A stretch of DNA of 64,000 bases from the NCBI RefSeq assembly GCF_020715685.1, contig NZ_CP085840.1, positions 4,597,061 to 4,661,060 on the forward strand, in the 5' to 3' direction. The DNA comes from Dermatobacter hominis. GTDB lineage: Bacteria > Actinomycetota > Acidimicrobiia > Acidimicrobiales > Microtrichaceae. Below the pieces are notes generated by a model. It searched no databases. It saw only the letters and a program-made list of their open reading frames with translations, and was not told where the DNA came from. The position numbers and the translations under genes were made by a program. Positions 51,737 to 60,590 of this stretch are shown one piece after another; the stretch's first letter is position 1, and every line of letters begins with the position of its first letter.

Positions 51737-51765
51737 CCGGCGCCCGTGAGCGGCCGAAAATGACA

Positions 51766-51804
51766 GATCGGCGACGGGTGGCCGCGCTCCACCCGTCGCC
51801 GATC
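51766..51804 (+). terminator. Terminator after the divergent lipoprotein gene
   Basis: Perfect 16-bp stem (51766-51781 with 51789-51804) and a 7-nt loop, 29 bp after the stop codon. Confidence 0.8.
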
Positions 51805-51910
51805 AGATGCTGGGGGTTGTCCCTCCGCTCGGTGATGCCGGCGGATCGGGCGACCCCTCGTCGTACGGGACGGTCCGTCGCTCCGGCGGGAGCGGGTGCG
51901 GACCGTCGTG

Positions 51911-52072
51911 TCAGAGCACCGCCAGGGTGTACTCGCCGCTGCGACGGTCGAACGCCAGCTGGAGCCGGGGCTCCGAGACGACGGCCGCGCTGCGGGCCCG
52001 ACGCAGGGCCCGGGTGGCGGGAGCAGAAGGTGCCGTGCCGGTGGGGATCTGGGTGGTGGGCTTCATGTGCAT
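51911..52072 (-). CDS. Possible small hypothetical protein
   Basis: A 53-residue frame beginning MHMKPTTQIPTGTAPSAPAT. It ends in a strand-like segment EPRLQLAFDRRSGEYTLAVL. The end looks like a real beta-hairpin with a conserved-style turn, and the first part is Pro/Thr-rich. It is the only plausible gene in the 519-bp gap between 51737 and 52255, apart from the terminator at 51766-51804. Coding is uncertain because the region is GC-rich and no clear ribosome-binding site is visible. Confidence 0.35.
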   Translation of the reverse strand: MHMKPTTQIPTGTAPSAPATRALRRARSAAVVSEPRLQLAFDRRSGEYTLAVL

Positions 52073-52255
52073 GTCTACGGCGCGCCCCGGCGGGCGCTGA
52101 AGCACGTCGGGACCCCCGCCCCAGTCCAACGGGCCGTCCGGCCCAGGGGCCGTCGGAACGACCCATCGGGCCCACGTCCGGGGCCCACCCGGCCCGATCC
52201 GGCGTCGTCGCCGATCCCGACGGCGCAACAGCCCGCCCGTCGGGCTGCGGCGGCG

Positions 52256-53698
52256 TCAGAAGTCGAGCGCGGACAGGTCGGAGTGCCAGCCCGCGGCCCG
52301 GTCGACGGCGTCGCGCCACCGGTCCCGGTCGGTCGGCGCGCCCGGCTCGTGGCGGCGGGCCGGCCGCCACGCCGAGGCCACGTCGTCCCAGTCGGACCAG
52401 GTGCCGACGGCGAGGCCCGCCAGGAACCCTGCGCCGAGCGCGGTCGCCTCGGTCACGGGCGACACCTCGACCGGCCGCTGGGTGGCATCCGCGAGGTGCT
52501 GCACGAACACGGGGTTCGTCGACATGCCGCCGTCGATGCGCAGGGTCTCGAGCGTGAGGCCGGTGTCGGCCTCGGCCGCTTCGACGAGGTCGGCCCCGCG
52601 CTCCGCCACGCCCTCGAGCACGGCCCGCACCACGTGGGCCCGCCCGGAACCGCGGGTCAGGCCGAGCAGCGCCCCCCGGGCGCCGTAGTCCCACCGGGGC
52701 GTGCCCAGTCCGAGGAGCGCCGGCACGTAGACGACGCCCTCGGTGTCGGGGACCGACGCCGCAAGCGCCGCGGACGACTCGGGGCGATCGAGGATGCCGA
52801 GGTCCTCGACGAGCCACTCCACGTTCGTGCCTGCGGAGAGCATGATCGCCTCGACCCCCCAGACGGTCTCCTCGCCGCGGCGCCAGCAGGCGATCGGGAA
52901 GGTGCCGGCGGTGCCCCGGCCGTCGAAGGACGGCCGGTCCGGTCCAAGGCACACGTCGAGCATGCCGCCGGTGCCGAACGTGATCTTCGCCGTGCCGGGG
53001 TGCACGCCGCCCTGGCCGATCAGCGACGCCTGCTGGTCACCGGCGATGCCGCACACGGGCGGGGCGCCCTCGAGCGCCGTCGCCTCGCCGACGGACCCGG
53101 AGGAGTCGACGATGCGCGGAAGGATCGAGGCCGGGATCCGCAGCCGTTCCATCACGGCGACGTCGTAGTGCGAGCCGTCGGGTCGCAGCAGGCCCCAGAC
53201 GCCGGCGTTGGTCAGGTCCGACACGTGGTGGGCGCCCTCGGTGAGCTGCCAGATGATCCACGAGTCGGGCGAGCCGAAGCAGAGGTCCCGACTGCGGTCG
53301 GGGTCCACCTGGTCGAGGATGTTGGCGATCTTCGTCGCCGACTGGTTCGGCGCCAGGCGGATGCCGTCGGCCGCCAGCACCAGGCAGTCGCCGACCGTGC
53401 GCAGGTCCTGCCACCCCTGTGCCGGTGCGAGCGGCTCGCCCGTGGCGCGGTCCCAGACGATCGTCGAGGCCCGCTGGTTCGTCACGCCGACGCCGTCGAC
53501 CGGGCCGTGGGCGGCCAGCGCGGACCGGGCGCAGCCGAGCGCGGCCTCGGCGTAGGCCGCGGCGTCGAACTCGACGAGGCCCGGGGCGGGGGAGTCGGGC
53601 AGCGTGGCGGCCCGGACCTCGTGCGTCACGGAGGCGTCGTCGTGCACGACGGCGGCCCGCACCGCGCTCGTGCCCAGGTCGATCACCAGGATGCTCAC
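52256..53698 (-). CDS. glpK: Glycerol kinase / FGGY carbohydrate kinase
   Basis: A 480-residue FGGY kinase that probably makes glycerol-3-phosphate from glycerol and ATP. The N-terminal ATP motif is ILVIDLGTSAVRAAVV. The substrate region contains GVTNQRASTIVWDRATGEPL and CGIAGDQQASLIGQG, and the family signature region is IDGGMSTNPVFVQHLADATQ. The length is slightly under the usual ~500. The GTG at 53698 has AAGGGGGA upstream. It follows the small membrane gene by 23 bp and shares an operon-like run with glpD, supporting glycerol catabolism. Confidence 0.88.
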   Translation of the reverse strand: MSILVIDLGTSAVRAAVVHDDASVTHEVRAATLPDSPAPGLVEFDAAAYAEAALGCARSALAAHGPVDGVGVTNQRASTIVWDRATGEPLAPAQGWQDLRTVGDCLVLAADGIRLAPNQSATKIANILDQVDPDRSRDLCFGSPDSWIIWQLTEGAHHVSDLTNAGVWGLLRPDGSHYDVAVMERLRIPASILPRIVDSSGSVGEATALEGAPPVCGIAGDQQASLIGQGGVHPGTAKITFGTGGMLDVCLGPDRPSFDGRGTAGTFPIACWRRGEETVWGVEAIMLSAGTNVEWLVEDLGILDRPESSAALAASVPDTEGVVYVPALLGLGTPRWDYGARGALLGLTRGSGRAHVVRAVLEGVAERGADLVEAAEADTGLTLETLRIDGGMSTNPVFVQHLADATQRPVEVSPVTEATALGAGFLAGLAVGTWSDWDDVASAWRPARRHEPGAPTDRDRWRDAVDRAAGWHSDLSALDF

Positions 53699-53721
53699 TC
53701 GTCCCCCTTGCGGTGGCTGGG

Positions 53722-54156
53722 TCAGCTGCCGCCCGCGCCGTCACCGTAGCGACGGGCCATCCGCCCCGCGTACAGGGCGCCGAGCAGGCCGCACGTGGCC
53801 ATCAGCAGCGCGAGGAACGGGTACGCGATCCAGCTGATGTCGTCGCCGTTCGCCAGGCGCCGCACCACCCCGATCGCCTGCACGACCACGTAGGCCGTCG
53901 CCGCGGCCCCGGCCGCCCACGCCAGCGACGACGAGGGCGAGAGTCGGCGCACGGCCCAGCCGCCGGCCGCGGCGCCGAACATGATCAGGACCCAGAACAG
54001 CAGGACCCACGGCGAGCCCTCGTCGACGTCGCCGCCCGAGACCAGGACCTGGTTGAGCACGCCGACCGGCAGCGCCACGACGAGCGCCGTGACCGTGCCC
54101 CGCCAGTACGCCTGCGGCGGGCTCATCTCGGGCAGGGCGCGCATCTGCGGCTGCAT
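53722..54156 (-). CDS. Four-helix membrane protein in the glp cluster
   Basis: A 144-residue protein with four hydrophobic segments at about residues 20-38, 48-66, 77-95 and 108-130 (for example WVLLFWVLIMFGAAAGGWAV). Both ends are short and hydrophilic, with a basic C-terminus (RMARRYGDGAGGS). No family is recognised. Its ATG overlaps the stop of the LtrA gene (TGATG), so translation is coupled. The location between LtrA and glycerol kinase suggests a role in the same unit. Confidence 0.72.
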   Translation of the reverse strand: MQPQMRALPEMSPPQAYWRGTVTALVVALPVGVLNQVLVSGGDVDEGSPWVLLFWVLIMFGAAAGGWAVRRLSPSSSLAWAAGAAATAYVVVQAIGVVRRLANGDDISWIAYPFLALLMATCGLLGALYAGRMARRYGDGAGGS

Positions 54157-55376
54157 CAGGCGGGCTCCTCGCCGGTGCCGTGGACCCGCCCGTCGTCGCC
54201 GGGGAGGCCCTGCTGGTCCCGGATCAGGTGACGGGTGTCGGACCAGGCGGTGGTCTCGTAGATCACGAGGGCCCAGGTCACCACGCCGACCACGACGAGT
54301 GCCACCCACGCCGGCATCGACGTCGTGAACGGCACGAACGCGGCCAGCAGCACTGCGACCCCGAGGCGCTCGCGGTTGATCGTGCCGACGAACCGCCGCC
54401 GGAACAGCACGTGGGCCACCAGGTACAGGGCCACGCCGCCGGCGAGGGCGGCGCCGATCTCGACGTGGAGCGGCTCGGTCACGTGGGCGATCACCGTCTT
54501 CAGGCCCAGCGCGACGAGGACGATGCCGGCCACCAGCAGCAGGTGGATGTACGAGTACGCGTCGCGGGCGAGGGAGTTCTGGGCCCGACCCGGGGGCAGG
54601 GCCACGAGCCGGCGCTCGGTCGCGAGCGCGACGACGTCGAAGTGCAGCCACCAGAGCGCCGCGGCGAGGAACACGCCCAGCACGGCGACGCCGATGACCG
54701 GCGCGTCGATCGACACGCCCTCGGCGCCCACGCCGATGGCGACGATCGACTCGCCCAGGGCGATGATGATGATCAGGCCGAAGCGCTCCGCGAAGTGGCT
54801 CGGGATCAGCTTCCAGCCCTCGACGCCGAACAGGAACGGGCCGCCGAAGTCGAGCACGATGGCCAGGGCCCACAGCACGCCCTGCGCCACGCCGTCGAGG
54901 AACGACGCGGCGACGAGCAGGGCGACGGCCACCGCGGTGCTCACCGCGAGGCTGGTGACGGATCGCCGCAGGTCGGCGTCGTCGGGGCTGGCGAGGACGA
55001 ACAGGACGATGTGGACGGTCCGCACGACCGCGTAGCCGATCGCGAAGGTGAGCCCGAGGTCGGCGAAGGCCTGCGGCACGCACAGCGAGACGACGAGCAT
55101 CGCCGCCATGGCGGCGAAGATCGACACGCGGGTCGCGTCCTCTTCGGGGTCGATCACCGACGTGAGCCACGCGTAGCCCGACCACGCCCACCAGAGGACC
55201 GCGAGGACGAGCAGGCCCCGGACGATGCCGCTCCACGTGGGCTGCGCCGCCATCAGCGCGGTGCACTGCGTGATGGCGAGGACGAAGACGAGGTCGAAGA
55301 AGAGCTCGAGCGGGAAGACCTGCGTGCTCGAGCGCCGGGTGACGTGGTGCCGGTGGTCGCCGCCCTCGGTGCTCAC
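54156..55376 (-). CDS. ltrA: Low temperature requirement protein A (LtrA) family membrane protein
   Basis: A 406-residue integral membrane protein with about ten to twelve helices. Family landmarks include SSTQVFPLELFFDLVFVLAI near the N-terminus, LRRSVTSLAVSTAVAV, SHFAERFGLIIIIALGESIV and LWWLHFDVVALATERR. LtrA was named for a Listeria cold-growth phenotype; the biochemical function is unknown. GTG 55376 is used. It lies between glpD (10 bp upstream) and the small membrane gene, in an apparent glpD-ltrA-membrane-glpK run. Confidence 0.9.
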   Translation of the reverse strand: MSTEGGDHRHHVTRRSSTQVFPLELFFDLVFVLAITQCTALMAAQPTWSGIVRGLLVLAVLWWAWSGYAWLTSVIDPEEDATRVSIFAAMAAMLVVSLCVPQAFADLGLTFAIGYAVVRTVHIVLFVLASPDDADLRRSVTSLAVSTAVAVALLVAASFLDGVAQGVLWALAIVLDFGGPFLFGVEGWKLIPSHFAERFGLIIIIALGESIVAIGVGAEGVSIDAPVIGVAVLGVFLAAALWWLHFDVVALATERRLVALPPGRAQNSLARDAYSYIHLLLVAGIVLVALGLKTVIAHVTEPLHVEIGAALAGGVALYLVAHVLFRRRFVGTINRERLGVAVLLAAFVPFTTSMPAWVALVVVGVVTWALVIYETTAWSDTRHLIRDQQGLPGDDGRVHGTGEEPA

Positions 55377-55386
55377 GGATCGGAGA

Positions 55387-57132
55387 CTACGAGCCGAGCA
55401 GCTGCTCGAGGTGCGTCTCGGGGAGGTCGGCGGCAGCCCGCTCGTGGTCGACCGAGTCCCGGTAGTGCTGCGCGGACGCCGCAGCGTCCCCGGCGTCCCA
55501 GCCGAGCTCGGCGGCGATGAGCTCGGCGACCGCGCCGGCCGCCGCGGCCGAGTCGTCGCGGCCGAGGAGACGGGCTCGGGTGCGCCGGGACAGGACGTCG
55601 TCGACCGAGCGGGCCATTTCGTGGCGGACCGCGAACACCGCCTCGGCGCGCAGGTAGGGGAGCCCCGGCACGAGCGGCTCGCCGAGCGACGGCTCCGACT
55701 GCACCGCGGCCATGAGGACGCGCGCCTCGCCGCCGTAGCGGCCGGCCAGGTGCTCGAGGTGCTCGGGGGCGACGGCGGGGTAGACCTCGGCGGCCCGCTG
55801 GACGGTGTCGTGGCCGGCGGCGCCGCGCAGCGGGAGGTCGGTGGTGGTGCTGCCGCCGTAGCCGGCGAAGCCGGGGCGTCGGGCGAGCACCGACTCGATC
55901 ACCTCGTCGACGGTGTCGGCCGCCATCTCCCGGTAGGTCGTCAGCTTGCCGCCGGTGATCGTCACCACGCCCGAGTCGGACACCGCGACCTTGTGGCGGC
56001 GCGACAGGTCGGCGGTCCGGCCGCTCGACTGCCCGTTCGACGAGTGGGACTTCACCAGCGGGCGGAGCCCTGCCCAGGTGCCGACGACGTCGTCGTTCGT
56101 GATCTCCTCGGTGCAGGCGCCGTTGATCGCCCGCAGCAGGTACGCGACGTCCTCGGGGGTGCACTGGGGGTCGTCGATCGGGCCGTCGTAGTCCGTGTCG
56201 GTCGTGCCGATGTAGGTCAGGTCGCCGTTCGGGACGACGAACACCGAGCGCTTGTCGCCGGGCACCGGGACGACCGCGGCGATCCGGTTCCGGACCTTGT
56301 CCCACGGGACCGTGATGTGGATGCCCTTGGCCGGCCGGATCGAGTCGGGATCCGCGCCCTCGTCGAGCGTGCGGACCTCGTCGGACCACACGCCGGCGGC
56401 GTTGACGACCGCTCGCGTGCGGATCGTGAACGGGTCACCGGCCGGGCGGTGGGTGCCGACCTCGGTGGCGACGACCTCGACGCCGTCGACCACGCCCTGG
56501 GCGTCCTTGTGGAGGCCGACGGCGCGCACGTGGTTGGCACACGCGGCGCCGAACTCGAGGGCGGCGGTGCGCAGCACGGCGAGCACGAGGCGGGAGTCGT
56601 CGGCGGCGGCGTCGTAGTAGAGGTACGCCGAGACGAGCCGGTCCGACGGCAGCGTCGGCATGTAGGCCATCGCCTCGTCGTGGGTCAGGCGCTCGTGGCG
56701 CTTGCCCACCCGCCAGCCGCCGGTCAGGTCGTAGCCCCACATCGCCGAGCCGAGCAGGCGGGAGATCTTGGCCGGGATCACGCCGCCGTGGCCGAACATG
56801 GGGATCAGGAACGGCAGCACCTTGACCAGGTGGGGGGCGTTGCGGAGGAGGCGCTGGCGCTCGGCGAGCGCCTGGTACACGAGGCCGACCTCGCCCTGCT
56901 GCAGGTAGCGCAACCCGCCGTGGACGAGCTTCGACGACTTCGACGACGTGCCCGACGAGAAGTCGCCGGCGTCGAGCACCGCGACCCGCATGCCGCGGGC
57001 GGCGGCGTCCAGCGCGACGCCCGCCCCGGTGATGCCGCCGCCGATGACCGTGAGGTCGAACTCCTCGCTCGCCAGCGCGGCGAGCGCGGACTCGCGCACG
57101 AACGGACGGGGGGTCGGGGCAGCCGGGAGCAC
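55387..57132 (-). CDS. glpD: FAD-dependent glycerol-3-phosphate dehydrogenase
   Basis: A 581-residue flavoprotein oxidising glycerol-3-phosphate to dihydroxyacetone phosphate and feeding electrons to the quinone pool. The FAD-binding motif is DLTVIGGGITGAGVALDAAA. Next come GTSSKSSKLVHGGLRYLQQG, the family stretch VVNAAGVWSDEV, and VTITGGKLTTYREMA near the end of the catalytic domain. A C-terminal domain of ~160 residues follows. GTG 57132 has TAACCT six nt upstream, suggesting leaderless transcription. It heads the glp cluster ending in glpK. Confidence 0.94.
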   Translation of the reverse strand: MLPAAPTPRPFVRESALAALASEEFDLTVIGGGITGAGVALDAAARGMRVAVLDAGDFSSGTSSKSSKLVHGGLRYLQQGEVGLVYQALAERQRLLRNAPHLVKVLPFLIPMFGHGGVIPAKISRLLGSAMWGYDLTGGWRVGKRHERLTHDEAMAYMPTLPSDRLVSAYLYYDAAADDSRLVLAVLRTAALEFGAACANHVRAVGLHKDAQGVVDGVEVVATEVGTHRPAGDPFTIRTRAVVNAAGVWSDEVRTLDEGADPDSIRPAKGIHITVPWDKVRNRIAAVVPVPGDKRSVFVVPNGDLTYIGTTDTDYDGPIDDPQCTPEDVAYLLRAINGACTEEITNDDVVGTWAGLRPLVKSHSSNGQSSGRTADLSRRHKVAVSDSGVVTITGGKLTTYREMAADTVDEVIESVLARRPGFAGYGGSTTTDLPLRGAAGHDTVQRAAEVYPAVAPEHLEHLAGRYGGEARVLMAAVQSEPSLGEPLVPGLPYLRAEAVFAVRHEMARSVDDVLSRRTRARLLGRDDSAAAAGAVAELIAAELGWDAGDAAASAQHYRDSVDHERAAADLPETHLEQLLGS

Positions 57133-57236
57133 GGCGACAGGTTACGGCGCGCCGGGCCGACCACCCGGGCCGGTGCCGCAGAGGTGACCGACGTGACACC
57201 TGACCACGGCCCTCGCGCCGAACCTCCCGTCGTTCT

Positions 57237-57266
57237 TTGGACACCCGCGGGATCAATGGGCAGAAT
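57237..57266 (+). promoter_or_regulatory. Promoter of whiB
   Basis: TTGGAC (57237-57242), 18-nt spacer and CAGAAT (57261-57266). The -10 ends 8 nt before the ATG at 57275, so the transcript would be leaderless or nearly so. Confidence 0.55.
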
Positions 57267-57274
57267 CGCCCCGC

Positions 57275-57568
57275 ATGGACCGCGGTTGGCTGAACGAGTC
57301 CGCCTGCAGGGGGCTCGATCCGGCGATCTTCTATCCGCTCACCGACGACGAGGCCGACGAGGCCAAGTCGGTGTGCGCGGCGTGCCCGGTCCAGGAGGCC
57401 TGCCTCGAGCACGCCATCGGCCACCGGGAGCACAACGGCGTGTGGGGCGGCGCGACCGAGCGGGAGCGCCAGCGCATCATCCGGCGGCGCCGCCGTCTGC
57501 GGGCGCTCAACGCGTCCGGTGCCGGCGTCGCCCCGTCCAGCGAGACCGCCGGCGCGGTCGGCAGCTGA
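57275..57568 (+). CDS. WhiB-family iron-sulfur transcription regulator
   Basis: A 97-residue Wbl protein. The four Cys ligands of the [4Fe-4S] cluster are at residues 11, 34, 37 and 43 (C...CxxCxxxxxC). The turn motif GVWGG is at 55-59, followed by a basic tail (RIIRRRRRLR) that contacts DNA. Wbl proteins bind region 4 of the primary sigma factor and tune expression in response to redox or nitric oxide. Which member this is (WhiB1/2/3 type) cannot be settled by eye. It stands 20 bp before trpD and may be co-transcribed with it. Confidence 0.96.
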   Translation: MDRGWLNESACRGLDPAIFYPLTDDEADEAKSVCAACPVQEACLEHAIGHREHNGVWGGATERERQRIIRRRRRLRALNASGAGVAPSSETAGAVGS

Positions 57569-57587
57569 GCCCCGGGACCGGTCGCAC

Positions 57588-58652
57588 GTGGGTGCCTTCG
57601 CCGCTGCCGGCGCCTGGCCGGGCGTGCTCGGCTCGCTCGTCGCAGGGCAGGACCTGCCCGCCGACGTCGCCACCGGGGCGCTGGAGCGCATCCTCGCCGG
57701 CGAGGCCACCGACGCCCAGATCGCCGGCTTCCTGATCGGGCTCCGCTCCAAGGGCGAGTCGCCCGAGGAGGTGGCCGGGCTGGTCGACGCCATGCTCGCC
57801 GCCGCAGCACCGCTCGACCTCGACGACCCCGACGCGACGATCGACATCGTCGGCACCGGCGGGTCGAAGGCGCTCGGCGGGCGGGCCTTCAACGTCTCGA
57901 CGATGGCCTCGATCGTGGCGGCCGCCGCCGGCGCCACGGTCTGCAAGCACGGCAACCGGCGCGCCAGCTCCACCTCGGGCTCGACCGACCTGCTCGAGGC
58001 GCTCGGCGTCGAGGTCGACCTCGACGGGCCCGGGGTGCACGCCTGCGTGCGCGAGGCCGGGGTCGGGTTCGCCTTCGCCCGCATGTTCCACCCGGCGATG
58101 CGCCACGTCGGCCCGGTGCGCACCGAGCTCGGCATCCCCACGGCGTTCAACCTGCTCGGCCCGCTGTCGCACCCCGGCCGCGTCCGCCGCCAGGTCCTCG
58201 GGGTCACCGACGCCGACCGCGTCGAGCTGGTGGCGGGCGTCCTGGCCCGGCGCGGCGTGGTCCGCGCCTGGGTGGTCCGGGGCGCCGACGGGCTCGACGA
58301 GCTGACCACCACCGACGTGTCGGAGGTGATCGACCTCGAGGACGGCGTCGAGGTGGGCCGGTTCACCGTCGTGCCCGAGGACCTCGGCCTGGCGAGGGTC
58401 GCTCCCGAGGACATCGCCGTCGGCGACCCGCTCGAGAACGCGCACGCGGCCAACGGCGTGCTCGAGGGCCGCCCCGGACCGGTGCGCGACATGGTCGTGC
58501 TCAACGCCGCAGCGGCCCTCGTCGTCGCCGACGTGGCGACCGACCTTCCCGACGGCGTGGCGCGCGCCGCACGGGCGATCGACTCGGGCGAGGCCGCCCG
58601 CACGCTGGGGGCGCTGGTCGCCACCAGTCGCGCCATCACCAGCTCGGACTGA
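57588..58652 (+). CDS. trpD: Anthranilate phosphoribosyltransferase
   Basis: A 354-residue enzyme that joins anthranilate to phosphoribosyl pyrophosphate in tryptophan synthesis. PRPP-binding segments are DIVGTGGSKALGGRAFNVST (GTGG) and KHGNRRASSTSGSTDLLEAL. The anthranilate region has FHPAMRHVGPVRTELG and GIPTAFNLLGPLSHP. The length is standard. GTG 57588 follows a short gap after whiB. No other trp genes lie nearby, which is common for this enzyme in actinobacteria. The C-terminal part is a typical helical/beta body. Confidence 0.94.
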   Translation: MGAFAAAGAWPGVLGSLVAGQDLPADVATGALERILAGEATDAQIAGFLIGLRSKGESPEEVAGLVDAMLAAAAPLDLDDPDATIDIVGTGGSKALGGRAFNVSTMASIVAAAAGATVCKHGNRRASSTSGSTDLLEALGVEVDLDGPGVHACVREAGVGFAFARMFHPAMRHVGPVRTELGIPTAFNLLGPLSHPGRVRRQVLGVTDADRVELVAGVLARRGVVRAWVVRGADGLDELTTTDVSEVIDLEDGVEVGRFTVVPEDLGLARVAPEDIAVGDPLENAHAANGVLEGRPGPVRDMVVLNAAAALVVADVATDLPDGVARAARAIDSGEAARTLGALVATSRAITSSD

Positions 58653-58715
58653 CCACCAGCCCGGACCGACCAGCTCGGACCGACACCGGCTCGGACCGAC
58701 CGGCTCGGACCGGAC
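58641..58715. repeat. Five degenerate 14-16-bp tandem repeats
   Basis: Copies of (A/G)GCTCGGACCGACC occur at 58641-58654, 58658-58671, 58672-58685, 58688-58701 and 58702-58715. They start within the last codons of trpD and run into the trpD/nuclease convergent gap. No function is evident. Confidence 0.7.
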
Positions 58716-58739
58716 GCCGGCGACCGAGCCGACCGGGCG

Positions 58740-60515
58740 TCAGCGGCGGGCGATCGCCCGCGAGCGGGGGCGCACGTCGGGCAGGCGCGGGAACGCCGAG
58801 GCCAGCGTCCCGGCGGAGTGGTGGAGCCGCAGGCGCGTGGCGTGCTGGTCGAGCCAGGACGCGACGCACGTCAGCTCGTCGGCGAGGTCCCGGTCCACGG
58901 GGACCCCCCGGGCGGGCGGCTCGTCGGGCTGCATCTCGACGGGCCGGGCGACCGGTGCGAGCTGCTCGGCCCGGTCCGCCGGCCACATCTGCCAGAGCAC
59001 GCCGCGGCGCAGCTCGGCGACCTCGCCCGAGTCGACCTCGACGAGCAGCCGCTCGCACTCGAGCAGCTGGCCGATCCGGCGCTGCCGCTCGAGCGCGCTG
59101 ACGAGCGCCGCCAGGCGGTCGCGCGCCGTCGCCGCCTCCTCGAAGCGCTCCTCGGTGGCCAGGCGGTCCATCCGCTCCCGGAGCGGGACGAGCAGGACGT
59201 CGGGGCGGATGGTGAGCCCGTCGACCACCTGCTGCACGTGGGCGGCGTACTCGCGGGCGCTCGCCGACCCACCGCACGGGCACAGCGACACGCCGAGCTG
59301 GGCCGCCGCGCACGGCGCGCTGCGGGTCGGCACGGGCTCGCCGTCGCGCATCCGCACCGGCTGGGTGCAGCGCCGCAGCGGCACCACCGTCTCGATCGCC
59401 TCGGCGACCGCCCGGGCCTGCTGCGTCGAGCGCAGCGGGCCGACGTAGAGGGCGCCGTCGTCGCGCACCGCCCGCACGACCGACAGCCGCGGGAACGCCT
59501 CGCCGAGGGTGAGCTTGAGGTACGGGTACCGGCGCCAGCGGGTCCCGTGCGAGTTGTAACGGGGCTCGAGCGCCCTGATCAGCCGGGCCTCGAGCACCGA
59601 CGCCTCGAGGGTGGACGGGCAGACCTTGTGGTCGATGCGGGCCGTCTCCCGGAGGAGTGAGCCGATCTTGCGGCGCTCGTCGGTGGAGAAGTAGCTGCGC
59701 ACCCGGCTCCGCAGGTTCGTGGCCTTGCCGACGTAGAGGACCCGGCCGTCGCGCGCCCGGAAGAGGTAGACGCCGGGCCGGCGGGGGAGCCGCTCGGTCA
59801 ACCGGAGCTTGTCCGCCTGCGGGTGGCCGGCCATGGCCGGCAGGCCGACGAGGTCGTCGAGGCCCGTCACGCCCATCGACCCGGCGCGCTCGAGGAGCAC
59901 GTGGAGCAGGTCGGCGGTGGCGAGCGCGTCGTCGAGCGCCCGGTGGCTCGGCTTGTGCGACAGCCGCAGGCGGTCGGCCAGCGTGCCGAGCCGGCAGTCG
60001 GGCACCTCGTCGCGGACGAGGCGCCGGGCGAGGGCCACCGTGTCGACCGTGGGGCCGGTCAGCGGCGGGCGGCCGTCGCGCTCGAGGGCGGCCTGGAGGA
60101 ACCCCACGTCGAAGCGCACGTTGTGGCCCACGACGACGGCGTCGCCCATGAACTCGAGGAGGCTCGGGAGGACGGTCTCGATGCGCGGCGCCTTCGCCAC
60201 CATCGCCTGCGTGATGCCCGTCAGCACGGTGATCGTGGGAGGGATCGCCCGGCCCGGGTCGACGAGCGTCTGGAACGTGCCGAGGACCTCGCCGCCGCGC
60301 AGCTTGACCGCGCCGACCTCGGTGATCGTGTCGGTGGTCGGGGAGCCGCCGGTGGTCTCGAGGTCGACGACCACGAACGTGGTGTCCACCAGCGGTGCGC
60401 CGAGGTCGTCCAGACTGGCCTGGCGGAAGTGCTCGGGCCGGGCGGCGGTGCCCCCCGGCAGGGGCGCCGGGGCGGGGAGCGGTCGCTGCCGTCCGGTGCC
60501 TCGCCCTCGTGCCAT
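58740..60515 (-). CDS. DEDD 3'-5' exonuclease fused to GIY-YIG (Cho/UvrC-like) nuclease
   Basis: A 591-residue protein with two nuclease modules. The N-terminal DnaQ-type exonuclease (residues ~45-205) has TFVVVDLETTGG (ExoI DxE), VVVGHNVRFDVGFLQ (ExoII) and SHRALDDALATADLLHVLL (ExoIII, HxxxxD). The GIY-YIG domain (~245-330) has PRRPGVYLFRARDGRVLYVG and NLRSRVRSYF. A Cys cluster and UvrB-binding-like helix pair follow (EEAATARDRLAAL). A LexA box in its promoter suggests SOS induction, as for E. coli Cho. It probably acts in excision repair. Fusions of this type are known in actinobacteria. Confidence 0.93.
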   Translation of the reverse strand: MARGRGTGRQRPLPAPAPLPGGTAARPEHFRQASLDDLGAPLVDTTFVVVDLETTGGSPTTDTITEVGAVKLRGGEVLGTFQTLVDPGRAIPPTITVLTGITQAMVAKAPRIETVLPSLLEFMGDAVVVGHNVRFDVGFLQAALERDGRPPLTGPTVDTVALARRLVRDEVPDCRLGTLADRLRLSHKPSHRALDDALATADLLHVLLERAGSMGVTGLDDLVGLPAMAGHPQADKLRLTERLPRRPGVYLFRARDGRVLYVGKATNLRSRVRSYFSTDERRKIGSLLRETARIDHKVCPSTLEASVLEARLIRALEPRYNSHGTRWRRYPYLKLTLGEAFPRLSVVRAVRDDGALYVGPLRSTQQARAVAEAIETVVPLRRCTQPVRMRDGEPVPTRSAPCAAAQLGVSLCPCGGSASAREYAAHVQQVVDGLTIRPDVLLVPLRERMDRLATEERFEEAATARDRLAALVSALERQRRIGQLLECERLLVEVDSGEVAELRRGVLWQMWPADRAEQLAPVARPVEMQPDEPPARGVPVDRDLADELTCVASWLDQHATRLRLHHSAGTLASAFPRLPDVRPRSRAIARR

Positions 60516-60521
60516 CGGGAC

Positions 60522-60551
60522 AGTGTGGTCGAACGTGTGTTCGATCGTCAA
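60522..60551 (-). promoter_or_regulatory. LexA (SOS) box inside the nuclease promoter
   Basis: TCGAACGTGTGTTCGA at 60529-60544 is a perfect match to the actinobacterial SOS box TCGAAC-N4-GTTCGA. On the minus strand it fills the 18-nt spacer between TTGACG (complement of 60546-60551) and CACACT (complement of 60522-60527), the latter six nt before the ATG at 60515. Confidence 0.85.
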
Positions 60552-60590
60552 CGGTCGGCGCCGACGACGCCCGGAGTAGGCTCGGCGCCG

